From: Flavobacteriales bacterium
Lineage (GTDB): Bacteria; Bacteroidota; Bacteroidia; Flavobacteriales_D; Crocinitomicaceae
DNA: 64,000 bases
Direction of reading: 5' to 3'
NCBI GenBank assembly: GCA_018883325.1
Contig: VEQH01000005.1
Coordinates: 1-64,000, forward strand
Of this stretch, positions 42,749 through 51,300 are shown one piece after another. The notes beneath the pieces are model-generated. The model was not told the origin of the DNA, searched no databases, and saw only the letters and a program-made list of their open reading frames with translations. The position numbers and the translations under genes were made by a program. The first letter of the stretch is position 1. Every line of letters begins with the position of its first letter.

Positions 42749-43348
42749 ATGCTTTATTCTATCAAAACCATCAATAAGATTTACGAAACTGGCGACAAAC
42801 CAGTTTTAGTCGAATGTTCTGATTTGAATAATTATGTATGTAAACATAATCGTGGACAACCTATTGCCTACAAGTTGTTTGCAGAATGGATTGCTCATTG
42901 TTTTTTAGCTGATTTAGGAGTTTCTGTTTCGAGGAAAGAATTAATTAAGATTAAAGACGAGCATGTGCAAGGGACTCCAGAGTGTCAAATAGCATTTTTT
43001 AAAAACACACTTACTTTTGGTACTTTGCATTTAAAAGAGGCTTTAGAATGGAATCAACTTAATCCAATAAATTCTAAATACATACAAAACAAAACTGATT
43101 TATTAACGATAGCTTTTTGTGATATCTGGTTAGCTAATGAAGATCGAAACTTTAATAATTTCAATCTTTTATGTAACCCCTCAAAAGAAGGAATTTTTAT
43201 TATTCCAATTGATCATGCTGCTTGTTTTAATAGCTTGTCTTTCAATAAGATTCAAAATTTAGCCTTGTTGACTGAATCAGATTCCATTATCTTTACTTCA
43301 GAATTCAGAAATTTAGTAAGACAGGTTGTAAAAAAGGAAAAAGATATT
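42749..43348 (+). pseudogene. HipA-like kinase gene, 5' part, split by a MITE
   Basis: The frame (200 aa including two codons of the insert) matches the HipA-like kinase family: KPVLVECSDLNNYVCKHN at the start, AYKLFAEWIAHCFLADLGV, and the catalytic-type block FCDIWLANEDRNFNNFNLLCNPSKEGIFIIPIDHAACF. The stop TGA belongs to the inserted element. Removing the element and one copy of the 11-bp duplication restores one frame: VVKKEKDI joined to NDIIDSLYICI. The gene is thus probably inactivated or shortened. The restored kinase overlaps a DUF3037 gene. Confidence 0.85.
43338..43348. repeat. target site duplication, left copy AAAAAGATATT
   Basis: The 11-bp sequence directly left of the element is repeated exactly at 43740-43750, directly right of it. 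Confidence 0.85.
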
Positions 43349-43739
43349 TGAGTATACGCTTTCGTACCACTAAAATAAAACAACTATATTCATAACTCAA
43401 AATAAAATCTCAATTTGAGTTATCATTAATTTTGCCTTTCTTTTTGCTTGACCAAAAAGAAACAAAAAGTCAAGGCTCTAAATTTCTTTTTGTTCGCAAA
43501 TATTTATTCTACAAATAGTTACAACTCGTTGCGAACAATTTTAACTTCTTTCTGAAACTGAAATTTTTTAAAAATGTTCTTACAGAAATTTTAAAAATTA
43601 ACAGTTTCAGTGCAGTAGCTAAAACCTAGAAATTCAAGGCCAATAATGGTTCGCCAATATTCAATAAATAGTTCTCACTTCAATTAAATTCTTGATTTTC
43701 AATTTTGAAGTATTTTACAGGTACGATTGCGAACACTCA
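43349..43739. mobile_element. 391-bp MITE-like element inserted in the HipA-like gene
   Basis: The left end TGAGTATACGCTTTCGTACC and the inverted right end TGAGTGTTCGCAATCGTACC match at 16 of 20 positions. An exact 11-bp target duplication AAAAAGATATT flanks it. It has no transposase. The interior contains CTTTTTGCTTGACCAAAAAG and a long imperfect hairpin (GTTGCGAACAATT to AATGGTTCGCC), also found at 28676-28990. Mobilisation in trans by an enzyme elsewhere is inferred. Confidence 0.85.
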
Positions 43740-43750
43740 AAAAAGATATT
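43740..43750. repeat. target site duplication, right copy AAAAAGATATT
   Basis: Exact repeat of 43338-43348 at the right border of the 391-bp element. Confidence 0.85.
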
Positions 43751-43954
43751 AATGATATAATAGATTCATTGTACATTTGTATTCTTAATTTAGAAACTAA
43801 ATACGATGAAATTGTTTTAAAAATACCAGTGGAATGGAATATTCCTGAGGAATATATAATAGCTTTAAAAGCAAATTTATTCTCCAAAGAATGGTTAATT
43901 GAAACTAAAACAACTTTTTTAACGTTCATCAAGTCAAGCCTTAATTTAAAATGA
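43740..43954 (+). pseudogene. HipA-like kinase gene, 3' part
   Basis: The frame reads KKDINDIIDSLYICILNLETKYDEIVLKIPVEWNIPEEYIIALKANLFSKEWLIETKTTFLTFIKSSLNLK and ends with TGA at 43952-43954. It continues the frame of 42749-43348 once the insertion is removed. The track's ORF starts at a TTG inside the element. The PVEWNIPEEYIIALKANLFSKEW block is like the C-terminal helices of HipA-like kinases. It overlaps the DUF3037 gene by 4 bp (ATGA). Confidence 0.85.
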
Positions 43955-44787
43955 AAACGTATTATTCACTGGTATCCATTTCTACAAATCCATCGTTTGA
44001 TGAAAAATTCAATATTGGATTAATTTGCGTTACACCAAAAGAAATATTTTATCACTTTTCAAAAAGTAAGTTTAAAGTCATCTCTAAATTATTGAGTTCT
44101 AATGGGAGAAAGTTGGCTCTTTCGGGACTTCAAGCAATAGAAAAAAACTTAAATCCAATTGTTTCAGAATTTAATCGTCAATTGGAATCTAAAACCGAGT
44201 CAAAATTCTCAGAATCCTATTTTAATTATTTGAGTAAGTACAATAATAATTTGATTCAATTTTCACAAGCTGAATCAATAGATTTAGATGTTGATAAAGA
44301 GGTTTTTAATGTATTATTTAAAAAATACATTTATGATTCTGAACTTTTTGAAGAACAAATTAATTCGAAAACAACTAGTTTTAATTCGAGAAAAAACAAT
44401 TTTAAGCAATCAGTAAAAGAATTTGCCAACATTAATTTTTCAGTTAGTAATGCAATTATAAAAGATTTGGTAGTACCTGTTACGGTTGATGTTTTCGGGA
44501 AAAATGGTGCGTTTGTTTCTAATCAAATCATTGATTTTACTCGACCAATTGAAACACTAAAAAGCGAAATTTCATCTTATTTATATTTGGTTGAGCAAAC
44601 GGCAAAAGCAGATGTTCTTTCACAAAATTTTTTGTTAGGTGAAGAACCTTTATTTGAAAATACTCAGCAGCATGATATTTGGAATGAAATCCGTAAGTTT
44701 AATTTAATTGAATTCGTGCCTTTTAATGAATCACAACGTATAATTAATTATATGATAGAAAAAGGAGTTGAACCAATAGTTAAATAA
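43951..44787 (+). CDS. DUF3037 family protein
   Basis: The 278-aa protein begins MKTYYSLVSISTNPSFDEKFNIGLICVTPKEIFYHFSKSKFKVISKLL, the DUF3037 pattern (YYSLVxxxPxxxxxExxNIGVxL). The rest is helical and polar. DUF3037 genes commonly follow HipA-like kinase genes, as here, and the original ATGA overlap points to a two-gene module; whether it is a toxin-antitoxin-like or other pair is unknown. Its own translation is probably affected by the break upstream, unless the reinitiation from the remaining 3' part suffices. Confidence 0.8.
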   Translation: MKTYYSLVSISTNPSFDEKFNIGLICVTPKEIFYHFSKSKFKVISKLLSSNGRKLALSGLQAIEKNLNPIVSEFNRQLESKTESKFSESYFNYLSKYNNNLIQFSQAESIDLDVDKEVFNVLFKKYIYDSELFEEQINSKTTSFNSRKNNFKQSVKEFANINFSVSNAIIKDLVVPVTVDVFGKNGAFVSNQIIDFTRPIETLKSEISSYLYLVEQTAKADVLSQNFLLGEEPLFENTQQHDIWNEIRKFNLIEFVPFNESQRIINYMIEKGVEPIVK

Positions 44788-44932
44788 TAATAATAGCAAA
44801 AAACTTATTAGCTCAAGCCATTATTTATAGCTGATAAATTTATTATACAGGTACAGTTTTGATAGCAATAAACGATTGGGTTCGAACGAATGAATCTGAA
44901 GTTTTGAATGATCCGAAATTTGTTTTCTTATA

Positions 44933-45056
44933 ATAAGACCGTTGCAAAACTCGCTACTTGTCGTTACTTTAAAAATTTAAAATCCTCATTTACAAGGGTA
45001 AACTCCGGGTTTAAATTTTTAGAAAGCCTAAATTATCGACTTTTGAAACGGTCTTA
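44933..45056. repeat. 121-bp palindromic element, copy 2
   Basis: The core 44935-45055 equals copy 1 (3631-3751) except for three substitutions, over exactly the same length. Ends are AAGACCGTTGCAAAA and TTTTGAAACGGTCTT. It lies at the right border of the accessory region, in the gap 44788-45137, which otherwise shows no gene. Confidence 0.75.
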
Positions 45057-45121
45057 TGATTTTTTATCGTTTAAATGCTTTCATTTTTTTGATTGGCGAG
45101 TGGTTTTAGAATAATATCAAG

Positions 45122-45129
45122 TAACTTTG
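45122..45129 (+). promoter_or_regulatory. -7 element TAACTTTG before the TraB/GumN gene
   Basis: An exact TAnnTTTG match ends 8 bp before the ATG at 45138. A TTGGCG at 45093-45098 gives a 23-bp spacer to a possible -33 element. Confidence 0.55.
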
Positions 45130-45137
45130 GGCAAGTT

Positions 45138-46367
45138 ATGAAACAAAGCGTTTTATTTTTCCTGTTCCTCTTTTTTACAAATTGGTCGCAAGCTCAAATT
45201 GTGAATCGTGAAAAAGAACTTTTGTGGGAAATTTCTGGGAATGGATTAAAGGAAAAATCGTATCTCTTCGGAACGCTACATTCCAACGACAAAGCCTTAT
45301 TCAATCTTGCGGACAGTTTATATGTAGCACTTGAAAAAGTGAATATGATTGTGTTAGAAACAGATATTTTCTCACTTTTCGAAGCTTTAGATACGCGCAA
45401 ATCAACCTCCAATACTTTATACGACAAAAACGGTTTGCCTTATACGGCAAGCAATGAAGCATCAACAACTTATTTCGGTTCGGAAGATGGAATGCCTCAG
45501 TTTTTAGATGCTTATTTTCAGGAATATTGTTTCAACGCTGGTAAACGATTTTTAGCTTTAGAAACGATTAAAAATCAAATGGAACTCAGCCTTGACATTC
45601 CTATTTCTCAACGAAATTTAGTCAACACACAGTTTTCAAACTTCACTCAAGAAAAGCTAATTGACTTGTATTTACAAGGTGATATCAACGCAATTGATCG
45701 TTTTATGCGTGCAAATATGTCCACACAAAAAGATTTGTACAACAAGCTAATCATCAAACGCAACATCACGATGGCGAACAAAGTTGATTCAGTTTTAAAG
45801 ACTAAAACCAGTTTGTTTTGTGCCGTTGGAGCTGGACATTTGGCAGGTTCTGAAGGAATTATAAATTTATTGCGTTCAAAAGGTTACCGCCTGCGACCAG
45901 TTTTATGGACTATTTCTGAAATAGCAATTCCAGCAAAAAAATCAGTTAAATCAAAACGAAACTATGTCTTTAATGACGAAACATCTGGAATTATTGCCAA
46001 TTTCCCGGGTCAACCTTATTCAAAAAGAAGAAGTGACGGTAGTTTACTTTTAAAATACTGTGATTTTGGTCAAGGTAATACTTACGAAGTGGAAGTAATT
46101 CCCTACGATGAAAGTTTAAGTTTCGAGGAAATGGCTGCCATTTACATTGCTAGTCCTCCCAACTCGCCTTACAGTCGCAAAACGCTTGACGACGGAACGG
46201 AATTATTTATGGGTTTGTCTGACTCTTACCCTGAAGGATTAAGCTGGGTTCAAATTCAGATTAGCGAAGGTTACTTTGCTGTGTTAAAAACTTATGGAGG
46301 CAATAAATTTATGCACTCCGACCGACCAAAGAAATTCTTTGAAAAAGTTTGGTTTGAGAAGTATTGA
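45138..46367 (+). CDS. TraB/GumN family protein
   Basis: I use the ATG at 45138, which starts the signal peptide MKQSVLFFLFLFFTNWSQAQ and fits the promoter; the track starts 15 codons earlier. The 409-aa protein has the TraB/GumN pattern: LLWEISGNGLKEKSYLFGTLHSNDKALF at the start and FCAVGAGHLAGSEGIINLLRSKGYRLRPV at the end of the domain (residues about 25-255). The two GxLH/GAGHL blocks resemble the metal sites of TIKI-type proteases. About 150 C-terminal residues are an unidentified domain. Function in this phylum is unknown. Confidence 0.85.
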   Translation: MKQSVLFFLFLFFTNWSQAQIVNREKELLWEISGNGLKEKSYLFGTLHSNDKALFNLADSLYVALEKVNMIVLETDIFSLFEALDTRKSTSNTLYDKNGLPYTASNEASTTYFGSEDGMPQFLDAYFQEYCFNAGKRFLALETIKNQMELSLDIPISQRNLVNTQFSNFTQEKLIDLYLQGDINAIDRFMRANMSTQKDLYNKLIIKRNITMANKVDSVLKTKTSLFCAVGAGHLAGSEGIINLLRSKGYRLRPVLWTISEIAIPAKKSVKSKRNYVFNDETSGIIANFPGQPYSKRRSDGSLLLKYCDFGQGNTYEVEVIPYDESLSFEEMAAIYIASPPNSPYSRKTLDDGTELFMGLSDSYPEGLSWVQIQISEGYFAVLKTYGGNKFMHSDRPKKFFEKVWFEKY

Positions 46368-46382
46368 TTTAAAGGTTAATGT

Positions 46383-46411
46383 AACCTCAATTCCTATTGT
46401 AAAATTGAAAT
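46383..46411. repeat. fragment of the 312-bp/79-bp element arm
   Basis: AACCTCAATTCCTATTGTAAAATTGAAAT resembles the arm AACCTCAGTTAGATTGTAAAATTGAAAT of 7312-7390. It lies directly before the 168-bp array. Confidence 0.45.
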
Positions 46412-46890
46412 AAAATCACTGATTATAAAAAGATTCCTCCCGAAGGTCGGAACGACACTGCGTTTGGGACAAGTAGCGAAAATGCTTTGCATTTTCGAAT
46501 TTCCTTCCCAATTCATAAGTCATTCCGAGGGAAACGAGGAATCTTATTGGATGTCTTTTCATCTTTAGTTTCTTGAAAATAAATAACTGATTATAAAGAG
46601 ATTCCTCCCGAAGGTCGGAACGACACTGCGTTTGGGGCAAATGGCGAAAATGCTTCGCATTTTCGAATTCCCCACCTAATTCATAAGTCATTCCGAGGGA
46701 AACGAGGAATCTTATTGGATGTCTTTTTATCTTTAGTTTCTTGAAAATAAATCACTGATTACCAAAAATTTCTTTCGAAGGTCGGAAGGACACTGCGTTT
46801 GGGACAAGTAGCGAAAATGATTCGCATTTTCACATTCCCCACCCAATTCATGGGTCATTCCTAGGGAAACGAGGAATCTTATTGGATGTC
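46412..46890. repeat. tandem array, nearly three units of 168 bp
   Basis: Unit landmarks GATTAT/GATTAC fall at 46421, 46589 and 46757, a constant 168-bp period. Each unit is itself an imperfect palindrome with ends GATTCCTCCCGAAGGTCGGAA and CATTCCGAGGGAAACGAGGAATC and a centre GCGAAAATGC-TTCGCATTTTCG. The first two units are the most alike; the third carries extra substitutions. The 600-bp gap 46368-46967 holds nothing else. Confidence 0.8.
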
Positions 46891-46967
46891 AACAAAGAGC
46901 AAGCGTCTGTAACCTTTGTCACTTTTCAGCAAGATTAGTAGTTGTACTTTCGTCAAAAATTATAACT

Positions 46968-47360
46968 ATGAAAAACAGATTTATAGTAAGCTTCGCTGTA
47001 TTGTTTTTGGCATTGATGAATTCTTGCACAAGTAATTCGCAAGTGGCAAATGGATTTAAAAACATTTCTCAAACAGAATTTCAAAAACTCGCAAAAGAAT
47101 CAAATACGATTGTTATTGATGTTCGTACGCCCGGAGAAGTTAAAGAAGGATACATTGATGGAGCAAAACTTTTCATTGATTATAACAGTAGTTCATTTGA
47201 ATCCAAAATTGACAAATTAGACAAGTCAAAAAGCTATGTTGTTTATTGTCGCAGTGGCGGAAGAAGCGCAAGAGCATCCGAATTAATGGCTGCCAAAGGT
47301 TTCAAAGTTTACAATCTTGAAGGCGGAATCTCAAGCTGGACAGGAGTAATCAAAAAATAA
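46968..47360 (+). CDS. rhodanese-like domain lipoprotein
   Basis: The 130-aa protein has a lipoprotein signal (MKNRFIVSFAVLFLALMNSC, Cys20) and one rhodanese domain: IVIDVRTPGEVKEGYIDGA and the active-site loop YCRSGGRS with Cys94. It would carry or transfer sulfane sulfur in the periplasm. It is followed 1 bp later by a YeiH-type exporter, so a joint sulfur-handling role is likely. Confidence 0.9.
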   Translation: MKNRFIVSFAVLFLALMNSCTSNSQVANGFKNISQTEFQKLAKESNTIVIDVRTPGEVKEGYIDGAKLFIDYNSSSFESKIDKLDKSKSYVVYCRSGGRSARASELMAAKGFKVYNLEGGISSWTGVIKK

Positions 47361-47361
47361 A

Positions 47362-48342
47362 ATGTTTCCAAAAGTCCAAGATTTAAAAGGAATTATCAGT
47401 GCTGTCATTATCGGAATGGCAGCATTGTTTTTATCTGCTTATACTCCAAGTTATTTAAACAGTATTCTCATTGCTTTAATAATTGGTATCGTTTTAAATA
47501 ATCTTGTTGTAATTCCAAAAGATTTTGAGTCTGGATTGACTTTCACGAACAGTAAAATGTTGGAGCTTTCCATTATTTTTCTGGCTTTCAGTATCAATTA
47601 CGTTAGTGTTTCAAAATTAGGAGTCGGAAGTTTTTCGGCAATTTTGGTAACTGTATCGCTTGTGTTAGTTGCGATTATTTACTTTTCACGCGTTTTCAAA
47701 TGTCCAACTTCAACAGGTTGGTTGATTGGTTTTGGCACCGCTATTTGTGGTTCATCGGCAATTGCTGCGCTTGCTCCGTCTGTTTCAAAAGATAAAGAAG
47801 ATGTGGCAGTTTCGATGGCTGTTGTCAATCTTTATGGCTCAGTTGGAATGATTTTATTACCGTTGTTACTGCCCTATTTACAACTTTCGACCTATCAAAT
47901 TGGATTATTAATTGGTGGTTCTTTACATTCAGTTGGAAACGTTGTGGGCGCTGGATATAGTATGTCTGATGACATTGGCGAAGTTTCAATGACCATCAAA
48001 TTAGCACGCGTTGCTTTACTATCTCCTGCACTAATTTTCTTCAACTTTATGGTGAATCGAAGTGCCGTTAGTTCTTGGAAAGATTACATCAAACTACCTT
48101 GGTATTTGATTGGTTTTTTCATTATTTCCATCCTTAGTTCTATTATTCCACCTTCAACAAATTTTATTGCTTCAATGGAATTTATTGGAAAAGTGGTTTT
48201 AACAATAGCAATGGCTGCGATTGGCTTAAAAGTAAGCTTCAAGAAACTTATTTCTTCAGGCAGAAAAGGAATTCTTTTTGGGCTATTTATTTTCGCACTT
48301 CAGTTTTCGTTATTGCTTGGTTTTGCTTTCTTTTTAGTTTAA
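47362..48342 (+). CDS. YeiH family putative sulfate exporter
   Basis: This 326-aa inner-membrane protein has about ten hydrophobic segments and the UPF0324/YeiH hallmark GWLIGFGTAICGSSAIAALAPSV, followed by LIGGSLHSVGNVVGAGYSMSDD. Members are predicted to export sulfate or related anions; direct evidence is sparse. It is in a two-gene operon with the rhodanese lipoprotein and converges with the giant adhesin gene. Confidence 0.9.
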   Translation: MFPKVQDLKGIISAVIIGMAALFLSAYTPSYLNSILIALIIGIVLNNLVVIPKDFESGLTFTNSKMLELSIIFLAFSINYVSVSKLGVGSFSAILVTVSLVLVAIIYFSRVFKCPTSTGWLIGFGTAICGSSAIAALAPSVSKDKEDVAVSMAVVNLYGSVGMILLPLLLPYLQLSTYQIGLLIGGSLHSVGNVVGAGYSMSDDIGEVSMTIKLARVALLSPALIFFNFMVNRSAVSSWKDYIKLPWYLIGFFIISILSSIIPPSTNFIASMEFIGKVVLTIAMAAIGLKVSFKKLISSGRKGILFGLFIFALQFSLLLGFAFFLV

Positions 48343-48361
48343 AACCCTACCCGACTCCAAC

Positions 48362-51300
48362 TTACCTAATCAATAGAATGTGACCTGTAACCGTAGCTCG
48401 TTTATCTGTTTCAATTTCTTTGAAGGTAATTTTCCAAGTATAAACTCCTTGCTGTGCATCTCTGCCTCCTAAACCATAAGTTCCATCCCAACCTACAGAA
48501 GCATCTTTTGAAACCCAAACTGTTTCTCCCCAACGGTTATAAATTGTAATTTCATAACTGAATGGATCAAATCCTGAAGTGAAAACTGGTGTGAACACTT
48601 GATTAAATTCGTCTCCATCAGGTGTGAATGTATTTGGTACATAAAGTATAACTCCATCCTCTTTGTAAGGAATAAATACAGAATAAACATCCGTACAACC
48701 TAAAGCCGATGTTACGGTTAACGTTACCGTGTGTCCATTGTTATTGTTTCCAAAAGTATGTGAAGGATTGATTTCGGTACTTGTGTTTCCATCTCCAAAA
48801 TCCCAGAAATATGTATTTCCTCCAGTTGAAGCATTTGAGAAAGTAACAGTTTCAACCACCTGTGAGAATTTATTTGGATTCATTGTAAAGTAGGCATTTG
48901 GAGCAGGAGAAACACAAATCGCGCTCGTTTGTGTTGCAGTTGCAGGACATCCATTTGTGCCAATTCCACTCAAAGTAACCGCATAACATCCCGGTTGGCT
49001 TAAAGTGTAATTTAAAGTTGAACTGTTTCCGATTACTGTATTATCAATTGACCAAGTAACTTGAGACAAGCCATTTGGTGCAATTAAGTTGAAATTTAAT
49101 GGCGCACAACCTGTTGCTGAACTTACAGAAATAACTGGCGTTTCAGCAGTGGCGATTGTTAAAACAGTTGCAATTGATGTAGAAGTACAGGTTCCATTGG
49201 AAACTGAAACGGTATAACTTCCAGCTTGTGTTGCTGCAAAAGTAGCATTCGTTGCACCTGGAATATCTACACCATTAAATTGCCATTGATAAGCCGTTCC
49301 ATTTGAAGCGGTGAGCGTTAAACTTCCGCCTTGACAAATATAATTCACACCTCCAGCACTTGAAATTGTTGGTGTGTATAAAGAAATGGTGAATCCTGCA
49401 GAATTTACTGAACATAATCCATTGGATACAGCAACTGTATAAACTCCTGCTTGTGATGCAATTAGTGTTGCAGCTGTCTCCCCTGCAATTGGAGTTCCAT
49501 TCAATGACCATTGATAGCTTGTTCCAGCAGTTGCTGTAAGAACAGTTGTTTGTCCTTGGCAAATTGTGGTAACTCCACCTGTTGAACTTATCGTTGGTGT
49601 AAAATTAGTTATCACAAAATTTGCAGCATTTACCGAACAATTTCCATTTGAAACCGAAACAGAATAAGTTCCTGCTTGCGTTGCTGAATAAGTTTGATTT
49701 GTCGCACCAGCTATTGCCGTTCCATTGAGTTGCCATTGATAACTCGCACCTGTTGAAGCCGTAAGAACAATTGATGCTCCAGGGCAAATTGTATTGACAT
49801 TATTTGCTGATGAAAGCGTTGGAGTAAATACAGTTATTATGAATGCGGCAGTTGTTGAAACACAAGTTCCATTTCCAACTTGCACCGTATATAAACCTGC
49901 TTGCGTTGCTGAATAAGTACTCGAAGTTGCATTTGCTATTGGTGCTCCATTAAACAACCATTGATAACTTGTTCCATTTGTTACAGTTAATGGAAGCGTA
50001 GTTCCTGGACAAATCGTTGTGACATTATTTGTGCTAGAAATTACTGGAGTAAACATAGTAATTACAAAATTTGCTGATGTTGCAGTACATGTACCATTTG
50101 TTACGGTCACAGAGTAGGTTCCTGCAGCAGTAGCGGTGTAAGTTTGATTTGTTGCACCAAAAATATTGGTACCATTCACTTGCCATTGATAGCTTGTCCC
50201 TGCGGATGCAGTTAAAACAATTGAAGTATTGGTACATAAAGTTGTATTTCCTCCCGGACTAGAAATAGTTGGAGTTAATGAAGTTAACACAAAAACAACA
50301 GATGTTGACGTACACGATCCACTCGTAACTGAAACAGAATAAGATCCTCCTTGCGTTGCTGTATAAGTTTGATTTGTTGCACCAGGGATATTCGTACCGT
50401 TTAAAAGCCATTGATATGCCGTTCCAGGTGATGAAGTCAATACTACACTTGTACCAGGACAAATCGTTGTTGCTCCGCCTGCGCTTGTTATTGTTGGTAC
50501 AATTTCAGTAATAACAAAAGCTACAGAGGTTGAAGTACACGAAGTATTTACTGCATCTGTAACAATTACAGTGTATGATCCACCTTGCGTTGCTGTATAA
50601 GTTTGATTTACAGCACCCGGAATATTAGTACCGTTTAATTGCCATTGATAATTAGTTCCAACGGATGAAGTTAAAACCAATGAAGAACCCGGACAAAGTG
50701 TTGTTGCCGAACCTGTACTAGTAATTGTTGGGATAATATCCGTAACAACAAATGCTGTCGAGGTAGAAGTACAGGTTCCACTTGTTACAATCACTGTGTA
50801 AGAGCCACCCTGAGTTATATCGTAAGTTTGATTTGTTGCGTTCGGAATGTTTGTTCCGTTTAATTGCCATTGATAGCTTGTTCCTGCTGATGCAGTTAAG
50901 GTCAAGGTTGAACCCGGACAAAGTGTTGTTGCTCCGCCTGCACTTGTAATTGCTGGAATCAATTCAGTGATTGTAAATAATGTTGAAGTTGAAGTACAAC
51001 CTGAAACTGTTGCTGTCACTGAATAATCACCTGGTTGAGTAACAGTAATTGTTTGATTCGTTTCTCCTGCAATTGGGTTTCCATTGAATAACCATTGATA
51101 ACTATCGGAAGGAGAAGCTGTTAAAACCAATGTCAATCCCGGACAAAGTGTTGTTGCACCACCTGTGCTTGTGATGGTTGGAACAATTTCTGTAACCACA
51201 AAAGCAACAGAAGTTGAAGTACAAGTTGTATTCACGGCATCTGTAACAATCACTGTATAGGAACCACCTTGCGTTATGTCGTAAGTTTGATTAGTAGCTC

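Noticed and set aside
43699-43932. 77-aa minus-strand ORF containing FLSVRNRTCKILQN
   Set aside because: It runs antisense to the HipA-like gene remnant; the RhuM-like tail is due to the shared MITE end.
44908-45114. 68-aa plus-strand ORF
   Set aside because: It mostly translates the 121-bp palindromic element, which in its other copy has no matching ORF.
46416-46691. 91-aa minus-strand ORF with internal duplication
   Set aside because: It is only a translation of the 168-bp palindromic repeat; the apparent protein repeat is the DNA repeat.
46412-46890. CRISPR array or tRNA cluster
   Set aside because: The unit is a 168-bp palindrome without unique spacers, and no cloverleaf could be drawn.
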